A DNA stretch of 64,000 nucleotides from Streptomyces sp. ASQP_92. Lineage in GTDB: Bacteria > Actinomycetota > Actinomycetes > Streptomycetales > Streptomycetaceae. The position numbers were made by a program, and so were the translations under genes. Location of the stretch: NCBI RefSeq assembly GCF_025399895.1, contig NZ_JAODUA010000009.1, forward strand, positions 62,001 to 126,000, written 5' to 3'. The notes under the pieces were generated by a model, which did not search any database, was not told the origin of the DNA, and saw only the letters and a program-made list of their open reading frames with translations. Shown here piece by piece: positions 15,736 to 23,885 of the stretch (positions are counted from its first letter, which is position 1; each line of letters starts with the position of its first letter).

Positions 15736-17229
15736 ATGAGTGTGGACACCAGAACGCCCCGGCCCGGGTTCGACGACCAGCCTGCCTTGAGCATGGCCAA
15801 GGTGGACTGCGACCCCGCGCAGGTCATCGTCAACCACGCGAGTTTCCGGGTGCAGCTTGCACCCAAGTCGCTGCCGAAGCCCGTCATTTCGGGCACCTCG
15901 GTGCGCCGCAGGGCGCCCGTGGTGTGGAGCGGAAAGTCGGCACCGGGGGCGAGCGGCCTCTTGCAGGCGGTCCGTGCCACCTCGGTCGCCGGCGCCGGCG
16001 ACGGCTATGAAACCGGCGCGACGCAGACCATCCCGCGGGTCGCCGTCGACGACACGAGGCCCACCCCGCTGATCCCCGGCGCCGGTTCGGGCCCGGAGAC
16101 CGCGCTGCTCCCGCAGATGCGTACGCCCTACGGTGAACAGGCTTACGCCCAGGGCGAGTTCGAGGACTTCGACGGCCTCGACGGCGACCCGGACGACGGT
16201 TCGCCCGCCAAGCGGCGCGGGGCCGATCCGGTCCGGCACGCCTACTACCCCGGCCGCCGGATGAACCTCGGCGTGGTGCTGCTCCCGCTGCGCGTCTTCC
16301 TCGGCTTCATCTCGGTCTACGCGGGGCTCGGCAAGCTGTGCGACCCCGTGTACTTCGACGGCGGCGAACGCGGCTCGATGGTCAAGTGGCTGCATTCGCT
16401 GCACCCTTGGGCGCTCGCCGAGCCCCTGCGCGACTTCGCCCTCCAGCACCCCGTGGGCGCCGGCCTCACCGTCGCCTTCCTCCAAGTCGTCGTCGGCGTA
16501 CTGACGATGCTCGGCCTGTGGCAGCGGGTGGCCGCCGTGTTCGGGGCGTTGCTCTCCGGGGCCCTGCTCGTGACCGTGAGCTGGCAGACCGTACGCGCCT
16601 ATGACGCGCCCGACATCATCTACCTCGCCGCCTGGTCCCCGCTGATCATCGCCGGCGCCCCGGTGTACTCGCTCGACGCGCGGCTCGCGGGCGAGGCCTG
16701 GCGCAAGCTCGGCCCGCGCTCCGAACTGTGGGAGCTGCGGCGGCGGGTGCTGCGGCGCGGCCTGGTCATGACGACCGTCGTCGTCGGCCTCACCCTGACC
16801 ACCGGCGCGCTGCTCGGCGGCGCGGTGCGCTCCACCACCGTGGTGACCGTGCCGGGACCCGACGACGACCCGACCAACTACCTGCCCGGCACCCCGCTCC
16901 CGAGCGAGACCGGCCCGGCGCTCGCGCCCCGTACGACGCCCACGGCCGTCAAGCCGTCGGCCAAGCCGAAGAGTTCGGTGAGCCCGTCCGCGAAGGCGTC
17001 CAAGAAGCCGAAGGCGCACCAGAGCGCCACGGCGGGCACCACCGGCCGCCCGAGCCACTCCGCCGGCACCGGCGGCCAGCCCCCCACCCGCCACCACACG
17101 GCCCCGCAGGCCCCGCCGTCCACGAGCGCGGGACCGACGTCCTCGGGCGGCACGGGGTCCGGTGGGTCCGGTGGGGGTGGCGGGGGTGGTGGGGGCAACC
17201 GCAACCCGATCGGGGGGTTGCTGGGCTAA
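15736..17229 (+). CDS. DoxX-family membrane protein with long Ser/Pro/Gly tail
   Basis: A 497-residue protein. Residues 1-165 are soluble and acidic (EGEFEDFDGLDGDPDDG-like). Residues 175-370 hold a four-helix DoxX core (VVLLPLRVFLGFISVYAGLG, VGAGLTVAFLQVVVGVLTML, then ALLSGALLVTVSW and DIIYLAAWSPLIIAG). A further TM (LVMTTVVVGLTLTTGALLGG) leads into a 110-residue Ser/Thr/Pro/Lys-rich, presumably extracytoplasmic tail ending in a Gly run. DoxX proteins take part in membrane redox or sulfur stress. The start is either ATG 15736 or GTG 15742; a TTAGAT element overlapping 15732-15737 would favour GTG 15742 as a leaderless start. Confidence 0.8.
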   Translation: MSVDTRTPRPGFDDQPALSMAKVDCDPAQVIVNHASFRVQLAPKSLPKPVISGTSVRRRAPVVWSGKSAPGASGLLQAVRATSVAGAGDGYETGATQTIPRVAVDDTRPTPLIPGAGSGPETALLPQMRTPYGEQAYAQGEFEDFDGLDGDPDDGSPAKRRGADPVRHAYYPGRRMNLGVVLLPLRVFLGFISVYAGLGKLCDPVYFDGGERGSMVKWLHSLHPWALAEPLRDFALQHPVGAGLTVAFLQVVVGVLTMLGLWQRVAAVFGALLSGALLVTVSWQTVRAYDAPDIIYLAAWSPLIIAGAPVYSLDARLAGEAWRKLGPRSELWELRRRVLRRGLVMTTVVVGLTLTTGALLGGAVRSTTVVTVPGPDDDPTNYLPGTPLPSETGPALAPRTTPTAVKPSAKPKSSVSPSAKASKKPKAHQSATAGTTGRPSHSAGTGGQPPTRHHTAPQAPPSTSAGPTSSGGTGSGGSGGGGGGGGGNRNPIGGLLG

Positions 17230-17263
17230 CGCGGCCGCGCGGGCGGCGCACGGGCACGGATGA

Positions 17264-17287
17264 GGGGGCCGGAACATTCCGGCCCCC
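17264..17287 (+). terminator. terminator of the DoxX gene
   Basis: GGGGGCCGGAA-CA-TTCCGGCCCCC, an 11-base perfect stem, lies 35 bases after the stop codon. Confidence 0.75.
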
Positions 17288-17338
17288 TTCGCATGCCGCG
17301 GCCCCCGCCTTCGCCTGCGGGGCGTGCGTGGCTTTTTT

Positions 17339-17655
17339 GCGCAGTTCCCCGCGCCCCTAGCCCCTCTCGATCCTGCGGGCCGTGGTCGCTTTTTGCGCAG
17401 TTCCCCGCGCCCCTCAGGAACCCGCCTTCGCCCGCGGGCCGTGGTCGCTTTTCGCGCAGTTCCTCGCGCCCCCAAAACCATCGGTCGTGTGCGGACCGTG
17501 GTCGCTTCCCGCGCAGTTCCCCGCCCCCCTTAACTACTCGGTGCTGGGGCACCTTCAGCCCGTCCGGCGTTTGAGGACGAGCGCCCTTAAGGCGCGATAC
17601 GGGGTCTGGGGCGGAGCCCCAGAGGTCCCGGAACCCACCAACCCTGCGCTTACGG
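17339..17655. repeat. intergenic repeat cluster 1: A x4, B, partial C
   Basis: Fills the 433-base gap between two convergent genes. Module A (core GCGCAGTTCCCCGCGCCCCT) occurs at 17339, 17395, 17453 and 17511, about 57 bases apart; the third and fourth copies are slightly degenerate. Module B (CCCGTCCGGCGTTTGAGGAC, then GGGGTCTGGGGCGGAGCCCC) spans about 17556-17632. A truncated C follows. No gene is supported here. Confidence 0.85.
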
Positions 17656-17662
17656 GCGGGCG

Positions 17663-18394
17663 TCAGCTGCGGTGTGTGGCGAGTTCCTTGGCGGCCTCCG
17701 TGAGGTCCTTCGCCGTGTCGATGGCGCGCCAGTACGCCCCGTGCGGCAGCGGAAACCCGGCCAGGCGCCGCTCCCGGGCGAGGCGGGGGAAGGTGGTGCG
17801 CTCGTGGTCGCCGATGTCCGGCAGCATCGCGGTGAAGGCCGCGGAGAAGACGTACACGCCCGCGTTGATGAGGTACGGCGAGGGCGGCGACTCGATGAAG
17901 TCGGTGATGTGGCCGAAGGCGTCGGTCTCGACGGCGCCCCAGGGGATGCGGGGGCGGGCCAGGGCGAGGGTGGCGGTCGCGTCGCGCTCGCCGTGGAAGG
18001 AGGCCATCTCGCGGAGCGAGAAGCGCGTCCAGATGTCGCCGTTGGTGGCGTACCAGGGCCGGTCGGGGTGGGGCAGCGAGGCCGCCGCGTACTTGAGGCC
18101 GCCGCCCCGGCCCAGCGGTTCGTCCTCGACGACCGTGGTGACGCGCAGCGGAAGGTCGGCCTTCGCCAGCCAGTCCTTCAGGACGTCGGCGAGGTGGCCG
18201 CAGGAGACCACGGCGTCAGTGACGCCCTCGGCGGCCAGCCAGGAGAGCTGATGGCCGATGATCGGGACCCCGGTGCCCGGGATCTCGACCATCGGCTTGG
18301 GGCGGTCGTCGGTGTACGGGCGGAGTCGTGAGCCCTGGCCGCCCGCCAGGACCACGGCCTGGGTCGGGAATGTCGCAGTCGTGCTCGCAGTCAT
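17663..18394 (-). CDS. sugar-1-phosphate nucleotidyltransferase (GT-A NTP transferase)
   Basis: A 243-residue cytosolic enzyme. The N-terminal NTP-binding signature AVVLAGGQGSRLRPYTDDRP with PKPMVEIPG, the central GRGGGLKYAAASL and the metal-binding region YATNGDIW place it among the RmlA/mannose-1-phosphate guanylyltransferase-like enzymes. It lacks a C-terminal left-handed beta-helix, so it is a catalytic core only. The sugar cannot be read from sequence. The gene behind it (18428-18835) has the same orientation, 33 bases upstream, so they may be cotranscribed. Confidence 0.85.
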   Translation of the reverse strand: MTASTTATFPTQAVVLAGGQGSRLRPYTDDRPKPMVEIPGTGVPIIGHQLSWLAAEGVTDAVVSCGHLADVLKDWLAKADLPLRVTTVVEDEPLGRGGGLKYAAASLPHPDRPWYATNGDIWTRFSLREMASFHGERDATATLALARPRIPWGAVETDAFGHITDFIESPPSPYLINAGVYVFSAAFTAMLPDIGDHERTTFPRLARERRLAGFPLPHGAYWRAIDTAKDLTEAAKELATHRS

Positions 18395-18427
18395 GCGGTG
18401 AACGATAGGCGTCCCCGCAGCGGGGCG

Positions 18428-18835
18428 TCACCGCTCCTGGGCCACGCCGGAGGCGAAGGAGGTGTCGCAGACGGGGCGGGAGTACGACTGCGCCTTCACG
18501 GGGCCGTAGTGCTCCACGGCGGCCCTGCCGAGCGCGCGGGCGATGGACATGCAGTGCTGGGCGAGCGAGGGGCGGTGCTCGACCTCGCGCTGGAGGTGGG
18601 TCAGCGCGGTGCCGGGGTCCTTTTCCTGGAGCTCGGTCAGCAGCGCGTCGCGCAGAACGTCCTGCGGGGCGCGGGACTTGGCGCGTACGGAGACGTTCTC
18701 CGAGGAGGCGGTCAGGATCTGCGATTCGTTCCCGGCCCAGTTGACCCGGGTGACCGCGAGCGTCCCGGAGAGGACGAGGACGACGGGCAGGACGAGGGCG
18801 AGGGTTCGGCCGATTCGGCGGGCTGTGTGCGTCAC
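18428..18835 (-). CDS. membrane-anchored or secreted hypothetical protein
   Basis: A 135-residue protein from the GTG at 18835, with an N-terminal basic/hydrophobic anchor (ARRIGRTLALVLPVVLVLSG) and a helical extracytoplasmic part. SRAPQDVLRDALLTELQEKD and HLQREVEHRPSLAQHCMSIA are amphipathic, and two Cys (HCMS, VCDTS) could form a disulfide. I do not recognise a family. It is probably cotranscribed with the nucleotidyltransferase downstream. Confidence 0.7.
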   Translation of the reverse strand: MTHTARRIGRTLALVLPVVLVLSGTLAVTRVNWAGNESQILTASSENVSVRAKSRAPQDVLRDALLTELQEKDPGTALTHLQREVEHRPSLAQHCMSIARALGRAAVEHYGPVKAQSYSRPVCDTSFASGVAQER

Positions 18836-18976
18836 GGAGGCGAGCGTAGCGGGGGGTAATGATTTGGCGACATTTAGTCACCCTGTCGGGGGATGGTTCG
18901 ATGTCACTTTTCGAGTCACGTGTTGACGAACATGATTCGAAATGGGCGGTGTGCCGGGGTATTTGTCGACAACGGG

Positions 18977-19008
18977 CAGCGGCCCCGCACGGGCGTGCGG
19001 GGCCGCTG
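18977..19008 (-). terminator. terminator of msiK
   Basis: Perfect 14-base stem (CAGCGGCCCCGCAC) with a 4-base loop, downstream of msiK on its coding strand. Confidence 0.8.
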
Positions 19009-19045
19009 TCGCCGTAGACCCGCTGGTCGCGGCCGCCGTACGGAC

Positions 19046-20182
<1,137 letters not shown>

Positions 20183-20238
20183 GACTGATGTGTCCCTTCA
20201 CCGGCAGGAACGTGCCGGACGATCCGAGTAGAGGGAGA

Positions 20239-20254
20239 AGTGGTGTAGTCCACC
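20239..20254. promoter_or_regulatory. DasR-responsive element (dre) upstream of msiK
   Basis: AGTGGTGTAGTCCACC closely matches the known dre pattern (A-S-TGGTCTAGACCA-type, 16 bases). It lies in the msiK leader or promoter. DasR is the GlcNAc-responsive GntR regulator of aminosugar uptake. Confidence 0.7.
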
Positions 20255-20413
20255 TGAGTGGACTGGGTCAGGACGCTACCCCGGGGGTGTCCGGCTTGTC
20301 AGCAGTCCGGAGACGGGAACTTGCCGGGCCCGCGCCCCGGCTCTGCCCCCGCCCGCCCACCCCACCGAATTTCCGGCCGCGCCCGCGCGCGGGTTGGTTA
20401 CACTTCACGGGTT

Positions 20414-20487
20414 GCCTCCTTAGCTCAGTTGGCCAGAGCACCGCTCTTGTAAAGCGGGGGTCGTCGGTTCGAACCCGACAGGGGGCT
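20414..20487 (+). tRNA. tRNA-Thr (anticodon TGT)
   Basis: A complete 74-base cloverleaf: acceptor GCCTCCT pairs with AGGGGGC, the D arm contains AGCTCAGTTGG, the anticodon loop is CTTGTAA with TGT in the anticodon position, and the T arm is GTCGGTTCGAACCCGAC. CCA is not encoded. A strong terminator follows. No integrase or duplicated 3' end was seen, so there is no sign of its use as an attachment site. Confidence 0.93.
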
Positions 20488-20494
20488 CTTGGGT

Positions 20495-20528
20495 GGAGGG
20501 CCCCAGCCGATCTTGGCTGGGGCCCTCC
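20495..20528 (+). terminator. terminator of tRNA-Thr
   Basis: GGAGGGCCCCAGCC and its exact complement (14-base stem, 6-base loop), then GGTTTTCG. Confidence 0.85.
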
Positions 20529-20549
20529 GGTTTTCGGGGGTGCACGACC

Positions 20550-21047
20550 GTGGGGGAGAGAGTGGCCGGCGGGTTTGAGTTCCGGTGGGCTCTGACGGGG
20601 TCCGGGTGGGCGACGTATCGGATCAGTGACGGGGTGTCGGAGCACGAGGACACTCCCAGCTACTGCACCCACGCTCTCGCCGATCTGCTCACCGGGGTGG
20701 CGGGGCTGTACGGCGCGGACGCCGCGCGGCGGGTTTCCTTCGACATGGAGCCGCCCGAGGTGAGGTGGGTCCTGCGGGCCGGGGGGAAGACCGTCGGGAT
20801 CGACATCTACTGGTTCCCCGACCTGCACGAGAGCTTCCGTCTGCCGGACGGCGACGGCGAGCTGAGGTGGAGTTCGGTCCAGCCGCGCCGCGTCGTCGCC
20901 CACGCCGTTCTGGAGGCGGCGCAGGGCGTTCTGGACAAGCACGGTGCGAAGGGTTACCGGAAGCAGTGGGGGGATGAGCCCTTCCCGGCCGCGGAGCTGG
21001 GTGAGCTCCGGCGCCTCCACGAGGAGCGCGACAACTGCGCCCACTGA
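20550..21047 (+). CDS. conserved hypothetical protein upstream of TerD-nuclease fusion
   Basis: A soluble alpha/beta protein of about 165 residues that I do not recognise. It opens GGFEFRWALTGSGWATYRIS, has an Asp/Trp-rich strand pair (VGIDIYWFPDLHESF) and a C-terminal helix ending EERDNCAH. GTG 20550 has a GGGGG tract 9 bases upstream; GTG 20562 lies directly behind GGGGGAGAG and is an alternative. It is 116 bases from the next gene in the same orientation, so it could form a unit with the fusion protein. No signal or membrane segment. Confidence 0.65.
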   Translation: MGERVAGGFEFRWALTGSGWATYRISDGVSEHEDTPSYCTHALADLLTGVAGLYGADAARRVSFDMEPPEVRWVLRAGGKTVGIDIYWFPDLHESFRLPDGDGELRWSSVQPRRVVAHAVLEAAQGVLDKHGAKGYRKQWGDEPFPAAELGELRRLHEERDNCAH

Positions 21048-21163
21048 CGGCCTGCCCGCCGGGCTCCGCTCCGACTCCGGTCAGGACGAACCTGCGGGGT
21101 CGCCCGCCCCTCGGGTCCGGGACACTTGTCGTTCCGGGGTGTGGGGAGAAAGGCAGAGATCGT

Positions 21164-23302
21164 ATGAGCCGGCGTTCCAGTGGGGTGGCTGGGGTTTGGG
21201 CCGAGGCGCAGCGGCAGCAGCAGCGGCAGCGGGAGGCGCAGCAGCGGGCGGTCGTGCAGGGGGAGCGGCAGCGGCGGGCCTACGAGCGTGATCTCGCACG
21301 CATGCAGCGCGAGCAGCAGGCGGCGTACCGGCAGGGGCGGGAGGCGGACGCCCGGCTGCGTACGGAGGAGCTGGAGGCTCAAGTCGCCTCGATGGGCGCG
21401 CTGTTGGCCGAGGGGTGCCGTGCGGCGCCGTTCCGGGTGGCGGCGCTGACCCGGCCGGAACGGGTCGCGCCGTTCGAGCCCGGTCCGCTCGCCCAGCCCG
21501 TGGCGATGCCCGATCCCGCGCACTACCAGGCGCAGGGCGGCTGGACGGCCGGGCGGCGGGCGCAGGCGCAGCAGGAGGCGCAGGCCAGGTACCAGCACGA
21601 CTGGCACGCGGCGCAGGCCGCCGAGGCGCACCGGGTGCGGCAACTCGCCGAGTACCGGGCGCAGTACGACGCGTGGGCGGCGCAGCAGCTCGCCGAAGTG
21701 CGTGCGCACAACGCCGGGCTCGCCCAGCTCGTGGACGCGCTGCGCGCCGGCGACCCCGGTGCGGCCGTCGACTACTTCACGGCCGCGCTGTACGCGTCGG
21801 GCGCCTGGCCCGAGGGGTTCCCCCGGCAGGTGACGGCCGCCTTCGACCGGGGCGCCCGCCAGCTCGTACTCGACTGGGAGCTGCCTGGCATCGAGGTGGT
21901 GCCCGAGGTCAAGTCCGTTCGCTATGTGGCCAGTTCGGACCAGGAGAAGGAGACCGCGCGGCCCGTCACGCAGCGGCGTGCGCTGTACCGGGACGCGCTC
22001 GCGCAGTGCGTGCTGCTCGTGCTGCGCGATCTGTTCGCGGCCGACGAGTACGGGGTGCTCGACTCGGTCGTCCTCAATGGCTTCGTCGATGACGTGGATC
22101 CCGCCACCGGGCGGCGCGCGGAGATCTTCCTCGCGTCGGTGAGCGTGCCGCGCGCCGGCTTCGCGGAGTTGAACCTCGGGCAGGTCAGCGCGGTGGAGTG
22201 CCTCGTGGAGGCGCTGCGCGGGCAGCTCTCCGCCCGGCCCGACCAGCGCGCGGCCGTACGTCCGGGGCGCCGGCCCGCCGACGTCGGCACCGGTGTCGTG
22301 TCGCACGGAGGTGGCGGCGAGCCCGACCTGTTCACGATGGACCCCATCGAGTTCGAGGGGCTGGTCGCCGAGCTGTTCCGGGCCCGGGGGATGCAGGCGC
22401 TCACCACGCAGCGCTCCAACGACGGCGGCGTCGACGTCGAGGCGCTCGATCCGGACCCGATCAGCGGCGGCCGGATCATCGTGCAGGTCAAGCGCTACCG
22501 CAACACGGTCCCGCCGACGGCGGTGCGCGATCTGTACGGCACGGTGCAGGCGGCCGGGGCCAACAAGGGCGTCCTGGTGACGACTTCGGGCTTCGGCCCC
22601 GGGTCGTACGGGTTCGCCGAGGGCAAGCCGCTGACGTTGGTGTCGGGGGTGGAGCTGGTGGAGCTGCTGCATCAGCACGGGTTGCGGGGGCGGCTGGGGG
22701 AGGGCGGCTCCCCGGTGCCGGCTCAGCGGGCCGGGTCGGGGTCGGGACCCGGTGCCGGTGTCGGTGTCGGTGCCGGTACCGGGGACGCCGAGGGGGTGGG
22801 GGGCTCCGAAGACTCCCGTGACTTCAATCTGCTGGGCATGACCTGGGCCGGGTCGGTGTCGCTCGACGTGTGCGCGTTGGTGTGCCGGGGCGGGCGGGTC
22901 CTTGGTGAGGAGCACTTCGTGTTCTTCAACAACCCCGAGAATCCCGGGAGTTCCGTACGAATGGTGCCGGGGGTGGGGGGTGACCGTACGGCGGTGCGGG
23001 TCGTCTTCGACGCGCTGCCCGAAGGGGCGGACCGGCTGGTGCTGGTGGCCGCGGTCGACCCCGAGGCGGACCCCGGGCAGGATCTGGCCGGGTTCACGCA
23101 TGCGGCGATCTGTCTGCGGGACGGGGTGGGGCGGGAGCTGGACCGGTTGCCCGTTTCCGACGGGCGGGCGGGGGAGACGGCGCTGGTGCTGGGGTCGTTT
23201 CGGCGTCGGGCGGGTGGGGACTGGGACTTTGTGCCGGGGGGTGCGGGGTATCGGGGTGGGCTGGCCGAACTGGTCGCCCAGTTCGGCATCACGGTCGCCT
23301 GA
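21164..23302 (+). CDS. coiled-coil / Mrr-type endonuclease / TerD fusion protein
   Basis: A 712-residue three-part protein. Residues 10-180 are Gln/Arg/Ala-rich helix, probably coiled coil. Residues 190-370 are an uncharacterised alpha/beta domain (VDYFTAALYASG, RDALAQCVLLVLRDLFAADE). Residues 395-530 are an Mrr-type PD-(D/E)xK nuclease: EFEGLVAELFRARGM with Glu396, then QRSNDGGVDVEA with Asp424 and IIVQVKRYR with Gln441 and Lys443, i.e. an intact D...QxK site. A Gly/Ser linker leads to a TerD domain at 553-712 (DFNLLGMTWAGSVSLDV, HFVFFNNPENPG). The TerD part lacks the acidic GxGEGDDE loop found in the normal TerD at 36.3-36.9 kb, so calcium binding may be altered. Known of the families: Mrr cleaves modified DNA; TerD belongs to stress and phage-resistance networks. 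A defence role is inferred. Confidence 0.85.
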   Translation: MSRRSSGVAGVWAEAQRQQQRQREAQQRAVVQGERQRRAYERDLARMQREQQAAYRQGREADARLRTEELEAQVASMGALLAEGCRAAPFRVAALTRPERVAPFEPGPLAQPVAMPDPAHYQAQGGWTAGRRAQAQQEAQARYQHDWHAAQAAEAHRVRQLAEYRAQYDAWAAQQLAEVRAHNAGLAQLVDALRAGDPGAAVDYFTAALYASGAWPEGFPRQVTAAFDRGARQLVLDWELPGIEVVPEVKSVRYVASSDQEKETARPVTQRRALYRDALAQCVLLVLRDLFAADEYGVLDSVVLNGFVDDVDPATGRRAEIFLASVSVPRAGFAELNLGQVSAVECLVEALRGQLSARPDQRAAVRPGRRPADVGTGVVSHGGGGEPDLFTMDPIEFEGLVAELFRARGMQALTTQRSNDGGVDVEALDPDPISGGRIIVQVKRYRNTVPPTAVRDLYGTVQAAGANKGVLVTTSGFGPGSYGFAEGKPLTLVSGVELVELLHQHGLRGRLGEGGSPVPAQRAGSGSGPGAGVGVGAGTGDAEGVGGSEDSRDFNLLGMTWAGSVSLDVCALVCRGGRVLGEEHFVFFNNPENPGSSVRMVPGVGGDRTAVRVVFDALPEGADRLVLVAAVDPEADPGQDLAGFTHAAICLRDGVGRELDRLPVSDGRAGETALVLGSFRRRAGGDWDFVPGGAGYRGGLAELVAQFGITVA

Positions 23303-23304
23303 CC

Positions 23305-23860
23305 CCCCCACTTCCCTGGGGCTCCGCCCCAGACCCCGTTCGCGCCTTAAGGGCGCTCGTCCTCAATCGCCGGACGGGCTGAGGTGGCCGCTGCGGGCCG
23401 GCACCGGTGCCGCACTTCTGGGGCTCCGCCCCAGACCCCGTATCGCGCCTGAACGGCGCTCGTCCTCAAACGCCGGACAGGCTGAAATGCCCGGTGCAGG
23501 CCGGCACCGACCCCGCCAGGGGCGCGGGGAACTGCGCGAGCACCCCGCACGGTCCGCGGATGAAGGGCCGCCCTGGGGCTCCGCCCCAGACCCCGTTCGC
23601 GCCTGAACGGCGCTCGTCCTCAAACGCCGGACGGGCTGAGGTGGCCGCTGCGGGCCGGCACCGAGTAGCCAGAGGCGCGGGGAACTGCGCGAGAAGCGAC
23701 CACGGCCCGCAGGCCGAAGAGGGTTTCAGGGGCGCGGGGAACTGCGCGAGCACCCCGCACGGGCCGCGGGTGGAAAGGGAGTCGGGGGCGCGGGGAGGTG
23801 CGCGAGCACCCCGCACGGGCCGCGGGGGAAGGGGAGTTGGGGGCGCGGGGAGCTGCGCGG
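23305..23860. repeat. intergenic repeat cluster 2: B x3 and A x5
   Basis: Fills the 583-base gap between the fusion gene and the convergent oxidoreductase. In inverted polarity it reads B (about 23310-23382), B (23414-23491), A (23518), B (23572-23638), then A at 23673, 23729, 23784 and 23839. The last two A copies differ in the core (GGAGGTG, GGAGCTG). No gene is supported. Confidence 0.85.
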
Positions 23861-23885
23861 GCGGCTTTCGCGGGTGGGGGCCTCG

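Noticed and set aside
17339..17655. CRISPR-like array (regular repeats about 57 bases apart)
   Set aside because: The sequences between cores are themselves similar, copy number is four, and no cas gene is present; it is a tandem intergenic repeat.
20414..20487. Integration site (attB/attL) at tRNA-Thr
   Set aside because: No integrase, no duplicated tRNA 3' end in the following 8 kb, and the tRNA terminator is intact.
20954..23311. 785-codon minus-strand frame opposite the TerD-nuclease gene
   Set aside because: Pro/Arg/His-rich composition typical of antisense frames; the plus-strand protein has recognisable domains and normal codon bias.
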